15,576 nucleotides of DNA from JAQBQZ01 sp964406475. GTDB lineage: Bacteria; Patescibacteriota; Minisyncoccia; Phycocordibacterales; CAIRYW01. Positions 7,359-13,208 of the stretch are shown piece after piece (positions within the stretch are counted from its first letter, which is position 1; each line of letters begins with the position of its first letter). A program made the position numbers and the translations under genes. The notes beneath the pieces were generated by a model. That model saw nothing but the letters and a program-made list of their open reading frames with translations. It did no database searches and had not been told where the DNA came from. The DNA lies in the NCBI GenBank assembly GCA_964406475.1, contig CAYORS010000016.1:1-15576 (forward strand), given 5' to 3'.

Positions 7359-7958
7359 ATGACACAACAAATAAAAAAATATTTGAACAATCAGAATGGC
7401 TTCACATTGCTTTTTGCTTCTCTTATTAGTGCCCTCGTATTGGCTGTAGGTATTGCTATTTTGAATGTGTCATTGAAACAGCTTGTGCTTGCTTCTGCAG
7501 GGAAAGCATCACAACAATCTTTCTATTCTGCTGATAGCGGTATTGAGTGCGCACTATATCTTGATCGAGGAGCGGGGACAGATTGTAAGGTAGGGTTCTT
7601 TGGCACTCCTTCTACGACAGACTCGGGGGCTCCATCAGGAGTAAGTATCTGTGGAATCAGTTCAAGTCCAGGGACATATACCAATCTTCCTGGGTATGAA
7701 TGTTTTGGGAGAGAAATATCTATTTCTGTTGGAGCTAATGTGAACAACACAGTCATCAACAAATTTGTTTTGGACAATCAAAACCCTCTTGCAAATGCAA
7801 ACACAAATGAAAATATGTGTTTTGTTGTGAGTGTGATCAAAAAAGTAAATGCATCGATTGCAACATCAACAACAATTATTGAGTCACGAGGATATAATAC
7901 ATGTAATCCAGATGCAGGAGAAAGGTTTGAACGAGCAATCAGAACTGTTAACTTCTAA
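7359..7958 (+). CDS. Minor pseudopilin lacking Glu +5 (PilX/GspK-like)
   Basis: This is a 199-residue protein with leader MTQQIKKYLNNQNG, cleavage before F15, and mature FTLLF: residue +5 is Phe instead of Glu. Loss of Glu5 is characteristic of the tip subunit GspK, and PilX-like proteins also differ here. The helix (LLFASLISALVLAVGIAIL) is followed by QSFYSADSGIECALYLDR (about 51-68), the PilX-type 'A..aAe.Gie.A' signature. It ends the pseudopilin run and is followed 4 bases later by ligA. Together with the three upstream genes it probably forms the pilus-initiating tip complex. That role is inferred from known GspH-I-J-K and FimU-PilV-W-X assemblies. Confidence 0.8.
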   Translation: MTQQIKKYLNNQNGFTLLFASLISALVLAVGIAILNVSLKQLVLASAGKASQQSFYSADSGIECALYLDRGAGTDCKVGFFGTPSTTDSGAPSGVSICGISSSPGTYTNLPGYECFGREISISVGANVNNTVINKFVLDNQNPLANANTNENMCFVVSVIKKVNASIATSTTIIESRGYNTCNPDAGERFERAIRTVNF

Positions 7959-7962
7959 TAAT

Positions 7963-9987
7963 ATGTCATACGAAAGTGATAAAGAACGAATAAATAAACT
8001 CCGTGATCTTATTGAGTACCACAGACAAAACTATCATATATATGATATGTCTGAAATATCAGAGGAAGCACTTGATTCCTTAAAACATGAGCTTGTATTA
8101 CTCGAGTCTCTCTACCCTGAACTTATTACTCCTGATTCTCCCACACAACGTGTGGCGGGAGGGGTTAAAGATGAGCTTCAAAAAGTAAAACACAAAATAA
8201 AACAGTGGTCTCTCAATGATTGTTTTACGCCAGAAGAATTTCTTGCTTTTGATGAAAGAGTAAAGCGGTTTTTGGTAGGGAGAAATTCAAGTGGTGATAT
8301 TGCTTACACTGTTGAACATAAAATTGATGGACTTAAGGTTGTGCTTACGTACGAAGATGGGGTTTTGAAACAAGCATCTACTCGTGGTGATGGAGAGGTG
8401 GGTGAGGATGTGACACACAATATTCGAACTATTGATTCTGTACCACTCAGACTTTCTTCACCAGAAAATATTATTGTTGAAGGTGAAGTGTGGATGAGTA
8501 AGAAGGTGTTTGCAGAACTCAACCGTACTCGCAAAAAAGAAGGTTTAGAGCTTTTTGCAAATCCTCGTAATATTGCAGCTGGTTCGATACGACAACTTGA
8601 TCCTAAAATTGCTCTAAGTAGAAAGCTTGAAACATTTATGTACGACATTGCTTTAGGGGATATGAAGGTTCAAAGTCAAAAGGATGAACTCCTTACCTTA
8701 AAAAAACTAGGATTTAAAGTGAATAAGCATTTTGAATATTGTAAAAATGCACAGGAGGTAATTGCGTTTTGGCGAAAATGGCAAGAAAAAAAAGATAAAG
8801 AAGATTATTATTTTGATGGTATTGTGGTTAAGGTAGATAACCTTCTTTTGCAAGAGAGGTTGGGTTATACAGGTAAAGCACCACGATATGCGATCGCATT
8901 TAAGTTTAAGGCGGAACAGGTGACAACCATTGTTAATGATATTAGTATTCAAGTGGGAAGAACTGGTGTTTTAACACCAGTTGCAGAGCTTATGCCGGTG
9001 CTTGTGTATGGATCGACTGTACGCCGTGCAACATTACATAATGAAGATGAGATTAGACGATTAGGTTTGAAGATTGGGGATACTGTTATACTGCAAAAAG
9101 CGGGAGATGTTATCCCAGAAATCGTCTCAGTAATCTCTGAGCTACGCACAGGCAAAGAAAAAGAATTCGTTATGCCAAAACAATGTCCAGTCTGTAATTC
9201 TGTATTAGAAAAAAAAGATGTTGGCAACAAAAAAAACACTTCTGCTGCATGGTATTGCACAAACAAAAAATGTGAAGCAAAAGATAGAAAAAAGCTTTAT
9301 TATTTTACATCAAAAAAAGTTTTTAATATTGATGGGCTTGGCCCCAAGATTATTGATGTTTTGTGTGATAATGGACTTTTGTCTACTCCGTCTGATATTT
9401 TCACACTTAAAAAAGAAGATCTGTTATCTCTTCCACGATTCGGAGATTTGTCTGTTGATAATCTTTTGTCTGCGATAGACAAGGCGCGTAATGTTGAATT
9501 GGGACGACTCATTGCATCGCTTTCAATACCCCAAGTCGGTGAGGAGACTTCATATGATTTAGCAGAGACATATGGAAGTATCGAAAGATTTTTGGATGCT
9601 GATTTTGAAAATCTTTCAAGGATTTTTGGGGTGGGTGAGGTGATTGCTCGAGAAATTATTGAATGGAAAAAAGACAAACATCATATGAACTCGCTTGATA
9701 AGCTTCTCAAAGAATTGCATATCATTAATCCCAAAAAAGAAAAAAGTAATACCAATCCTAACATATCAGGAAGAACTTTTGTTCTTACAGGTACTTTGGC
9801 GTCAATGGATAGAGATGAAGCAAAAGCAAAAATAAAAGCATACGGAGGTTTTGTATCGAGTGCTGTATCCAAAAATACCGATTATGTGGTTGTAGGAGAA
9901 AGTGCCGGTTCAAAAGCAAGTAATGCAAAAAAACTTGGGATCACTATCTTAAATGAAAAAGAGTTTTTGGGCTTTTTGAATAAATAA
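7963..9987 (+). CDS. ligA: NAD-dependent DNA ligase LigA
   Basis: This enzyme seals nicks with NAD+ as AMP donor in replication and repair. The 674 residues are full length. The catalytic lysine K120 lies in HKIDG, followed by TRGDGEVGEDVT (140-151) and EGEVWM (173-178). An OB-fold follows (ATLHNEDEIRRLGLKIGDTV), then a four-cysteine zinc finger (CPVC...CTNKKC), helix-hairpin-helix repeats, and a C-terminal BRCT domain (GRTFVLTGTLASMDRDEAKAKIKAYGG region). In domain Ia the NMN-binding stretch reads ISEEALDSL where E. coli has IPDAEYDRL, so D32 and Y35 equivalents are E and L. ATG 7963 starts 4 bases after the pseudopilin stop; an upstream TTG-type extension would overlap that gene and is rejected. 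Translational coupling to the pilus operon is likely. Confidence 0.96.
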   Translation: MSYESDKERINKLRDLIEYHRQNYHIYDMSEISEEALDSLKHELVLLESLYPELITPDSPTQRVAGGVKDELQKVKHKIKQWSLNDCFTPEEFLAFDERVKRFLVGRNSSGDIAYTVEHKIDGLKVVLTYEDGVLKQASTRGDGEVGEDVTHNIRTIDSVPLRLSSPENIIVEGEVWMSKKVFAELNRTRKKEGLELFANPRNIAAGSIRQLDPKIALSRKLETFMYDIALGDMKVQSQKDELLTLKKLGFKVNKHFEYCKNAQEVIAFWRKWQEKKDKEDYYFDGIVVKVDNLLLQERLGYTGKAPRYAIAFKFKAEQVTTIVNDISIQVGRTGVLTPVAELMPVLVYGSTVRRATLHNEDEIRRLGLKIGDTVILQKAGDVIPEIVSVISELRTGKEKEFVMPKQCPVCNSVLEKKDVGNKKNTSAAWYCTNKKCEAKDRKKLYYFTSKKVFNIDGLGPKIIDVLCDNGLLSTPSDIFTLKKEDLLSLPRFGDLSVDNLLSAIDKARNVELGRLIASLSIPQVGEETSYDLAETYGSIERFLDADFENLSRIFGVGEVIAREIIEWKKDKHHMNSLDKLLKELHIINPKKEKSNTNPNISGRTFVLTGTLASMDRDEAKAKIKAYGGFVSSAVSKNTDYVVVGESAGSKASNAKKLGITILNEKEFLGFLNK

Positions 9988-10013
9988 GGAGTATTCTGCT
10001 TTTTCTGTGTTTG

Positions 10014-10022
10014 TGATATGAT
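10014..10022 (+). promoter_or_regulatory. Extended -10 promoter upstream of gatC
   Basis: TG-A-TATGAT ends 6 bases before the ATG at 10029. No good -35 is seen. The spacing predicts a leaderless transcript for gatC-gatA. Confidence 0.4.
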
Positions 10023-10028
10023 GGTGGT

Positions 10029-10310
10029 ATGGTTTCTAAAAAAGACATAAAAAATCTCGCTATTTTGTCACGGCTGTCTCTTACTTGTGACGAAGAAGAC
10101 ACCTTTACATCTGAGATAGACTCTATCTTGGGTTATGTGGGTCAGATTAATACTTTGTCACAACAAACTGATGAGGTTATACATACACATACCAATATCT
10201 TGAGAGATGATGTGGTAACTAATGAATCTTTTGAATACAAAAATGCTCTTTTGGCACTAGCTCCAAAAAGTGAGGGTGATTATATAAAAGTAAAAAAGAT
10301 TATTGAGTAA
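10029..10310 (+). CDS. gatC: Asp-tRNA(Asn)/Glu-tRNA(Gln) amidotransferase subunit C
   Basis: GatC is the small subunit that wraps between GatA and GatB in the enzyme that amidates Glu-tRNA(Gln) or Asp-tRNA(Asn). The 93-residue size is typical. The family pattern is visible: an N-terminal helix with DIKNLAILSRLSLTCDEEDTF (about 6-26), IDSILGYVGQINTL (about 30-43), and the C-terminal LRDDVV.....ALLALAPKSEGDYIKVKKIIE with the conserved 'R.D.v' and 'aP...g.y..vp.vl' features. It is followed by gatA with only 7 bases between. No gatB is found in the window, so it must be elsewhere if the complex is complete. Confidence 0.93.
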   Translation: MVSKKDIKNLAILSRLSLTCDEEDTFTSEIDSILGYVGQINTLSQQTDEVIHTHTNILRDDVVTNESFEYKNALLALAPKSEGDYIKVKKIIE

Positions 10311-10317
10311 ATATATT

Positions 10318-11730
10318 ATGAAAAACATCGATCTCTCTCAACTAACAATTGAAAAAGCACACAACGCTCTTATGGCGGGAGATTTTACTGCTGAAGATTT
10401 GACACGTGCATATCTTGATGCGATCAAAGAAAAAAATCAAGACCTTAATATCTATCTTGAGGTCTTTGGTGATGCAATAGAGCAGGCTCGTTCTGCGGAT
10501 AAGAGAATTGCAGAAGGTGAGAAAGATAATATGCTTTTGGGAATTCCTTGTGCCATTAAAGATAATATTTTGATCAAGGGCTATAATGTGAGTGCCGCAT
10601 CTCGTATTCTTTCGGGGTATGTCGCTCCTTATAGTGCAACCGTCATCAAAAAACTTCAAGACAAAGGAGTTGTTTTTCTTGGGAGAGTTAATATGGATGA
10701 GTTTGCTATGGGTGCATCCACAGAGAATTCTGCTTTCGGTGTAACTAAAAACCCTCTCAATCCAATGCGTGTATCCGGAGGATCCTCTGGTGGTTCTGCG
10801 GCTGCGGTCGCTGCGTCACTTGCTGTATTCGCTCTTGGATCAGATACAGGGGGATCGATCAGACAACCAGCGTCGTTTTGTGGAGTTGTTGGATTCAAAC
10901 CAACTTATGGTGCTGTATCACGACATGGTCTTATTGCAATGAGTTCGTCGCTTGATCAGATTGGTCCTATCACAAAGACAGTTACTGATGCGAGAATTGT
11001 TTTTGATGCAATACAAGGTGCTGATACATATGACGCAACAACACAACAAATAAACTTATCACCCGAATCTCCAAAAAAGAAAATAGGTATTGTCTCTCAT
11101 TTCTTGGAGATGAAAGGTATTCAAGAGTCGGTCAAGAAAAATTTTAAAGAAAGTATCGAAAGATTAAAACAAAAAGGATACGATATTGTAGAGCTTGATA
11201 TGCCTTTTATAAAGCACGCGCTTGAAGTGTATTATATTATCTGTCCTGCAGAAGTCTCATCTAATATGTCTCGTTTTGATGGTGTGCGTTTTGGTGCTCA
11301 TTCTGAGGGCAGTAATCTTCTTGAGGATTATATGAAAACACGGGGAGAGCTTTTGGGTAAAGAGGTGAAGCGTCGTATTATGATTGGAACATATGTTCTT
11401 TCTGCGGGATATTATGATGCATATTACAACAAAGCTCTTCTTGCGCGAGATCTTATAAAAAAGGATTTTGAAAAAGCATTTCAAAGTGTTGATATTTTTT
11501 TGACCCCAACATCTCCAAGTGTTGCATTTAAAATAGGCGAAAAATCTTCTGACCCTCTCGAGATGTATCTTGCTGATGTGTTTACAGTGACCGCAAATAT
11601 TGCTTGTATACCTGCTATTTCGATTCCGTCTGGTACAGATGAAGAAGGTCTTCCTATTGGAATCCAGCTCTCAGGCAAGAGTGGTAATGATTTTACTGTT
11701 TTTGATATTGCCAAAGATCTTGAATTGTAG
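10318..11730 (+). CDS. gatA: Asp-tRNA(Asn)/Glu-tRNA(Gln) amidotransferase subunit A
   Basis: GatA is the amidase subunit that releases ammonia from glutamine for tRNA-dependent Asn/Gln synthesis. The 470 residues carry the complete amidase signature with the Ser-cisSer-Lys triad: K81 (AIKDNI), S156 (GGSSGGSAAAVAA) and S180 (GSDTGGSIRQPA). The 75- and 24-residue spacings match those of the S. aureus enzyme (K79, S154, S178). SLDQIGP and the C-terminal IPAISIPSG...LPIGIQL blocks are also present. ATG 10318 is preferred; an in-frame TTG at 10303 would overlap the gatC stop and add MSKYI. It is co-transcribed with gatC. No hairpin terminator is seen after it, only a T-rich run. Confidence 0.95.
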   Translation: MKNIDLSQLTIEKAHNALMAGDFTAEDLTRAYLDAIKEKNQDLNIYLEVFGDAIEQARSADKRIAEGEKDNMLLGIPCAIKDNILIKGYNVSAASRILSGYVAPYSATVIKKLQDKGVVFLGRVNMDEFAMGASTENSAFGVTKNPLNPMRVSGGSSGGSAAAVAASLAVFALGSDTGGSIRQPASFCGVVGFKPTYGAVSRHGLIAMSSSLDQIGPITKTVTDARIVFDAIQGADTYDATTQQINLSPESPKKKIGIVSHFLEMKGIQESVKKNFKESIERLKQKGYDIVELDMPFIKHALEVYYIICPAEVSSNMSRFDGVRFGAHSEGSNLLEDYMKTRGELLGKEVKRRIMIGTYVLSAGYYDAYYNKALLARDLIKKDFEKAFQSVDIFLTPTSPSVAFKIGEKSSDPLEMYLADVFTVTANIACIPAISIPSGTDEEGLPIGIQLSGKSGNDFTVFDIAKDLEL

Positions 11731-11759
11731 TTTTTGTTTATTTTATTTTTTATTTGCTT

Positions 11760-11765
11760 TATACT
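11760..11765 (+). promoter_or_regulatory. Candidate -10 (TATACT) 6 bases before the ATG at 11772
   Basis: TATACT lies in the 41-base gap after gatA and ends 6 bases before the start codon, the spacing seen at other transcript heads. The -35 is poor (TTGTTT at 11734-11739, spacing 20). Confidence 0.4.
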
Positions 11766-11771
11766 TACCAT

Positions 11772-12452
11772 ATGTCAGATGCAAAATCTCACGGAGGTGA
11801 AGAGGGAGGTGGAGGAGGGAATCCTTTTGTGGATTTTATTTTTTGGTTTTTGTTTGTTTTGGTTTTTATAACCATTCTCAAAAGTGGTTTTGAAAAGGTA
11901 GGATTTTCTTTTGATTGGATACCGAGCTTGTCTCAAGTTTTTGGTTCAATTTTTAATACAGTACAAGTTTTTTCTATTTTTCTTTCTTTGCTGTTTTTGC
12001 TCGGTATTATTTATTTTAATTTTAGACTTGGTCAACTAGAGCATCATGGACACGGACATGTACACGATTCGCATGGCCATGGAGATGAACATGGACACAG
12101 TGGACATAGTACTCATCTTGATCATCAAGAGATGGAAAAGTCAGACAAATGGCAGGTCATACAAAACCATCTTAATTCACATAATCCAGCAGATTGGCGA
12201 CTTTCGATTATTGAATCAGACATTCTGCTTTTTGATATGTTAAAGCGAATGGGATATCACGGTGATAGTGTGGGAGATATTTTGAAGCAGGTAGAACGAA
12301 GCGATTTCAAAACACTTGATGAAGCGTGGGAAGCCCATAAAGTCCGCAATCGTATTGCGCACGATGGTTCATCATTTCACTTTGATCATAATGAAGCGAA
12401 GAGGGTGGTGGGGCTTTACCAAAAGGTTTTTGAAGAATTTTATTTTATCTAA
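11772..12452 (+). CDS. Unrecognised membrane protein with His-rich linker and HEPN-like C-terminal motif
   Basis: I do not recognise a named family for this 226-residue protein. A Gly/acid-rich N-terminus (GGEEGGGGG, 8-16) is followed by two predicted membrane helices at about 19-36 and 63-84. A linker at 91-118 has 12 histidines in 28 residues and could bind Zn2+, Ni2+ or Cu2+. The C-terminal domain (about 126-226) is predicted cytoplasmic and helical. It has WRLSIIESDILLFDMLKRMGY and then HKVRNRIAHDG (190-199), whose R192-x4-H197 is the RxxxxH motif of HEPN nucleic-acid-binding/RNase domains. The helix EAKRVVGLYQKVFEEF ends the protein. The HEPN link is a motif-level inference. ATG 11772 is chosen because an upstream TTG in frame would sit before the promoter box. 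It appears monocistronic. Confidence 0.75.
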   Translation: MSDAKSHGGEEGGGGGNPFVDFIFWFLFVLVFITILKSGFEKVGFSFDWIPSLSQVFGSIFNTVQVFSIFLSLLFLLGIIYFNFRLGQLEHHGHGHVHDSHGHGDEHGHSGHSTHLDHQEMEKSDKWQVIQNHLNSHNPADWRLSIIESDILLFDMLKRMGYHGDSVGDILKQVERSDFKTLDEAWEAHKVRNRIAHDGSSFHFDHNEAKRVVGLYQKVFEEFYFI

Positions 12453-12459
12453 ATCGTAC

Positions 12460-12488
12460 TTGATTTTGTGTGAAGTTTTTGCTATAAA
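12460..12488 (+). promoter_or_regulatory. Promoter of the initiator tRNA gene
   Basis: TTGATT (12460-12465), 17 bases, TATAAA (12483-12488). The start would be near 12495, inside the hairpin that precedes the tRNA. Confidence 0.6.
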
Positions 12489-12490
12489 TG

Positions 12491-12512
12491 ATACACTAGT
12501 TGTCTAGTGTAT
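12491..12512 (+). repeat. 9-bp perfect hairpin abutting the initiator tRNA 5' end
   Basis: ATACACTAG (12491-12499) pairs perfectly with CTAGTGTAT (12504-12512) round a TTGT loop, and its last base touches the first base of the mature tRNA. It lacks a T tract, so it is not a terminator. It may be a processing or stability element of the precursor. Confidence 0.6.
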
Positions 12513-12583
12513 AGCGGGGTAGAGAAGTAGTATCTCGAGAGGCTCATAACCTCTAGACTTGGGTGCAATTCCCAACTCCGCAA
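12513..12583 (+). tRNA. tRNA-fMet (initiator), anticodon CAT
   Basis: A 71-base cloverleaf with anticodon CAT at 12545-12547 in loop CTCATAA. Three marks point to the initiator. Position 1:72 is an A x A mismatch, whereas the next six acceptor pairs form (one G-T). The D-stem pair 11:24 is A:T, the purine-pyrimidine order of bacterial initiators. The anticodon stem reads AGAGG/CCTCT, so two of the usual three G:C pairs are kept and 29:41 is A:T. Oddities: the 7-base D loop AGTAGTA lacks the G18-G19 pair (A18 G19), and the T loop is TGCAATT, with G at 55 instead of T. No CCA is encoded. Confidence 0.9.
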
Positions 12584-12588
12584 CAAGT

Positions 12589-12614
12589 AAAAACACCCCA
12601 AAAGGGGTGTTTTT
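12589..12614 (+). terminator. Terminator of the initiator tRNA
   Basis: A perfect 11-bp stem (12589-12599 with 12604-12614) with an AAAA loop; the 3' arm ends GTTTTT. It is followed at 12616-12628 by GTTGCTGAGGGAA, close to the inverted 3' end of the tRNA (GTTGCGGAGTTGGGAA). Confidence 0.85.
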
Positions 12615-12680
12615 GGTTGCTGAGGGAAGATCTGTCGTCTTGTATTCGGATTGGTAACTTAAAGAAAAGCAAAAAAAGAC

Positions 12681-12762
12681 CCTTCCATTACAGGGACAGT
12701 ACACCCTTTTGGTGATTTTGCTTATCCGCCAGCTGGCGGATTACAAAATCAGCTCAAAAGGT
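12681..12762 (-). repeat. Structured repeat element, copy 1 (between the Met tRNAs)
   Basis: Read on the minus strand, nested inverted arms CCTTTTG...TGATTTTG / CAAAATCA...CAAAAGG enclose a perfect 18-base palindrome ATCCGCCAGCTGGCGGAT (12724-12741). This is followed by a single-stranded-looking GTGTACTG and a small stem-loop with a CCTGTAATGG core (12681-12710). The same order and core words occur on the plus strand at 14614-14688. It could be a structured RNA, a mobile REP/MITE-like element, or both. No protein is encoded. Confidence 0.6.
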
Positions 12763-12763
12763 T

Positions 12764-12805
12764 TTCGGGTCCCGCACGAAAGCGCCCCACGCTTTCCCCT
12801 CGACA
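12764..12805 (-). repeat. Inverted partial copy of the tRNA-Met(CAT) 3' end
   Basis: Bases 12797-12805 are the exact reverse complement of the last 9 bases of the tRNA gene (12847-12855). Bases 12764-12773 are the exact reverse complement of the T loop and stem (12857-12866). They are separated by 23 bases holding a 7-bp GAAAGCG/CGCTTTC hairpin where the tRNA has one base. The copy even shares the rare TTCGGGT T loop. Confidence 0.7.
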
Positions 12806-12855
12806 CAAAAAGAAAAAACGCCAAAATTTGGCGTTTTTTCTTTTTGTGTCGAGGG
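12797..12855 (-). terminator. 29-bp perfect hairpin: terminator of tRNA-Met(CAT), extending into the tRNA gene
   Basis: 12797-12825 and 12827-12855 are perfect reverse complements around the single base 12826. On the minus strand the inner GC-rich part followed by TTTTTTCTTTTT is a terminator. The outer nine pairs include the 3' acceptor strand and discriminator of the tRNA itself. Confidence 0.85.
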
Positions 12856-12920
12856 TGGGACCCGAACCCACGACCTTACGATTATGAATCGTACGCTCTA
12901 ACCAGCTGAGCTACCCCGAC
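12847..12920 (-). tRNA. tRNA with CAT anticodon: elongator Met, or Ile2 (CAT to lysidine)
   Basis: A 74-base cloverleaf on the minus strand. The acceptor stem GTCGGGG/CCTCGAC forms seven pairs (one G-T). The D arm GCTC-AGCTGGTTA-GAGC is normal. The anticodon stem is TACGA/TCGTA with loop TTCATAA; the anticodon is complementary to 12884-12886. The T arm is GTGGG-TTCGGGT-CCCAC, discriminator A, no CCA. Position 58 is G instead of the near-universal A. The fully paired acceptor excludes the initiator. Met and Ile2 cannot be separated by eye. Confidence 0.9.
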
Positions 12921-12928
12921 GTAGAGTG

Positions 12929-12957
12929 ATAATAACTGATTTTCGGTTGAAAAACAA
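12929..12957 (-). promoter_or_regulatory. Promoter of tRNA-Met(CAT)
   Basis: On the minus strand TTGTTT (12957-12952), 17 bases, TATTAT (12934-12929). The start would fall about 2 bases before the mature tRNA 5' end at 12920. Confidence 0.5.
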
Positions 12958-12975
12958 TATCTTTGAGGTAGGTAT

Positions 12976-13002
12976 TTGAAATTATACAAAATTATGTATA
13001 AT
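12976..13002 (+). promoter_or_regulatory. Promoter of tRNA-Asp
   Basis: A perfect TATAAT at 12997-13002 with TTGAAA at 12976-12981 (spacing 15, short). The leader of about 53 bases contains a 7-bp ATAAGCT/AGCTTAT hairpin (13010-13016 with 13034-13040). Confidence 0.5.
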
Positions 13003-13061
13003 AGAGGACATAAGCTGTTTTTTTGAACTAAAAAGCTTATATGTTGAGGTTTCTCATATTT

Positions 13062-13135
13062 GCGGGTGTAGCTCAGCTGGTTAGAGCGCTTCCCTGTCAC
13101 GGAAGAGGCCGTGGGTTCAAGTCCCATCACTCGCG
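13062..13135 (+). tRNA. tRNA-Asp, anticodon GTC
   Basis: A 74-base cloverleaf: acceptor GCGGGTG/CACTCGC with seven pairs (one G-T), D arm GCTC-AGCTGGTTA-GAGC, anticodon stem CTTCC/GGAAG with loop CTGTCAC (anticodon 13096-13098), T arm GTGGG-TTCAAGT-CCCAT, and discriminator G73 as expected for Asp. No CCA is encoded. Its last 22 bases plus trailer (13118-13139) recur exactly at 13270-13291 and with two changes at 14719-14739. Confidence 0.95.
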
Positions 13136-13139
13136 CAAA
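13118..13139 (+). repeat. att-like direct repeat, copy 1 (tRNA-Asp 3' end)
   Basis: This 22-base segment runs from the tRNA-Asp T loop through the discriminator into the trailer, beginning CAAGTCCCATCACTCGCG. Placement at a tRNA 3' end is where tyrosine-recombinase attachment sites usually lie. Confidence 0.65.
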
Positions 13140-13208
13140 ATAGAAAATAACTCGGTCTTGTGCCGAGTTATTTTCTATTTAACAGCGAGAGCAAGTGGGG
13201 ACTTGAAA
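13132..13208 (+). repeat. 77-base duplicated module, copy 1 (terminator plus inverted tRNA end)
   Basis: Bases 13132-13193 are identical to 14489-14550 (62 of 62). After three differing bases, 13197-13208 match 14554-14565. The module starts at the last bases of tRNA-Asp and includes the terminator hairpin. Confidence 0.9.
13138..13180 (+). terminator. Terminator of tRNA-Asp
   Basis: A perfect 18-bp stem (13138-13155 with 13163-13180), 7-base loop TCTTGTG, GC-rich top CTCGG/CCGAG and T-rich 3' arm. An identical copy lies at 14495-14537. Confidence 0.88.

Noticed and set aside
7849..7962. N-terminal extension of ligA beginning inside the pseudopilin gene
   Set aside because: It would overlap the upstream gene by more than 100 bases in another frame; ATG 7963 gives normal LigA length and the expected N-terminus.
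12504..12909. Short open frames over the fMet tRNA, the inter-tRNA repeats and the CAT tRNA
   Set aside because: They are open by chance across tRNA genes and palindromes, and have no start-site or protein features.
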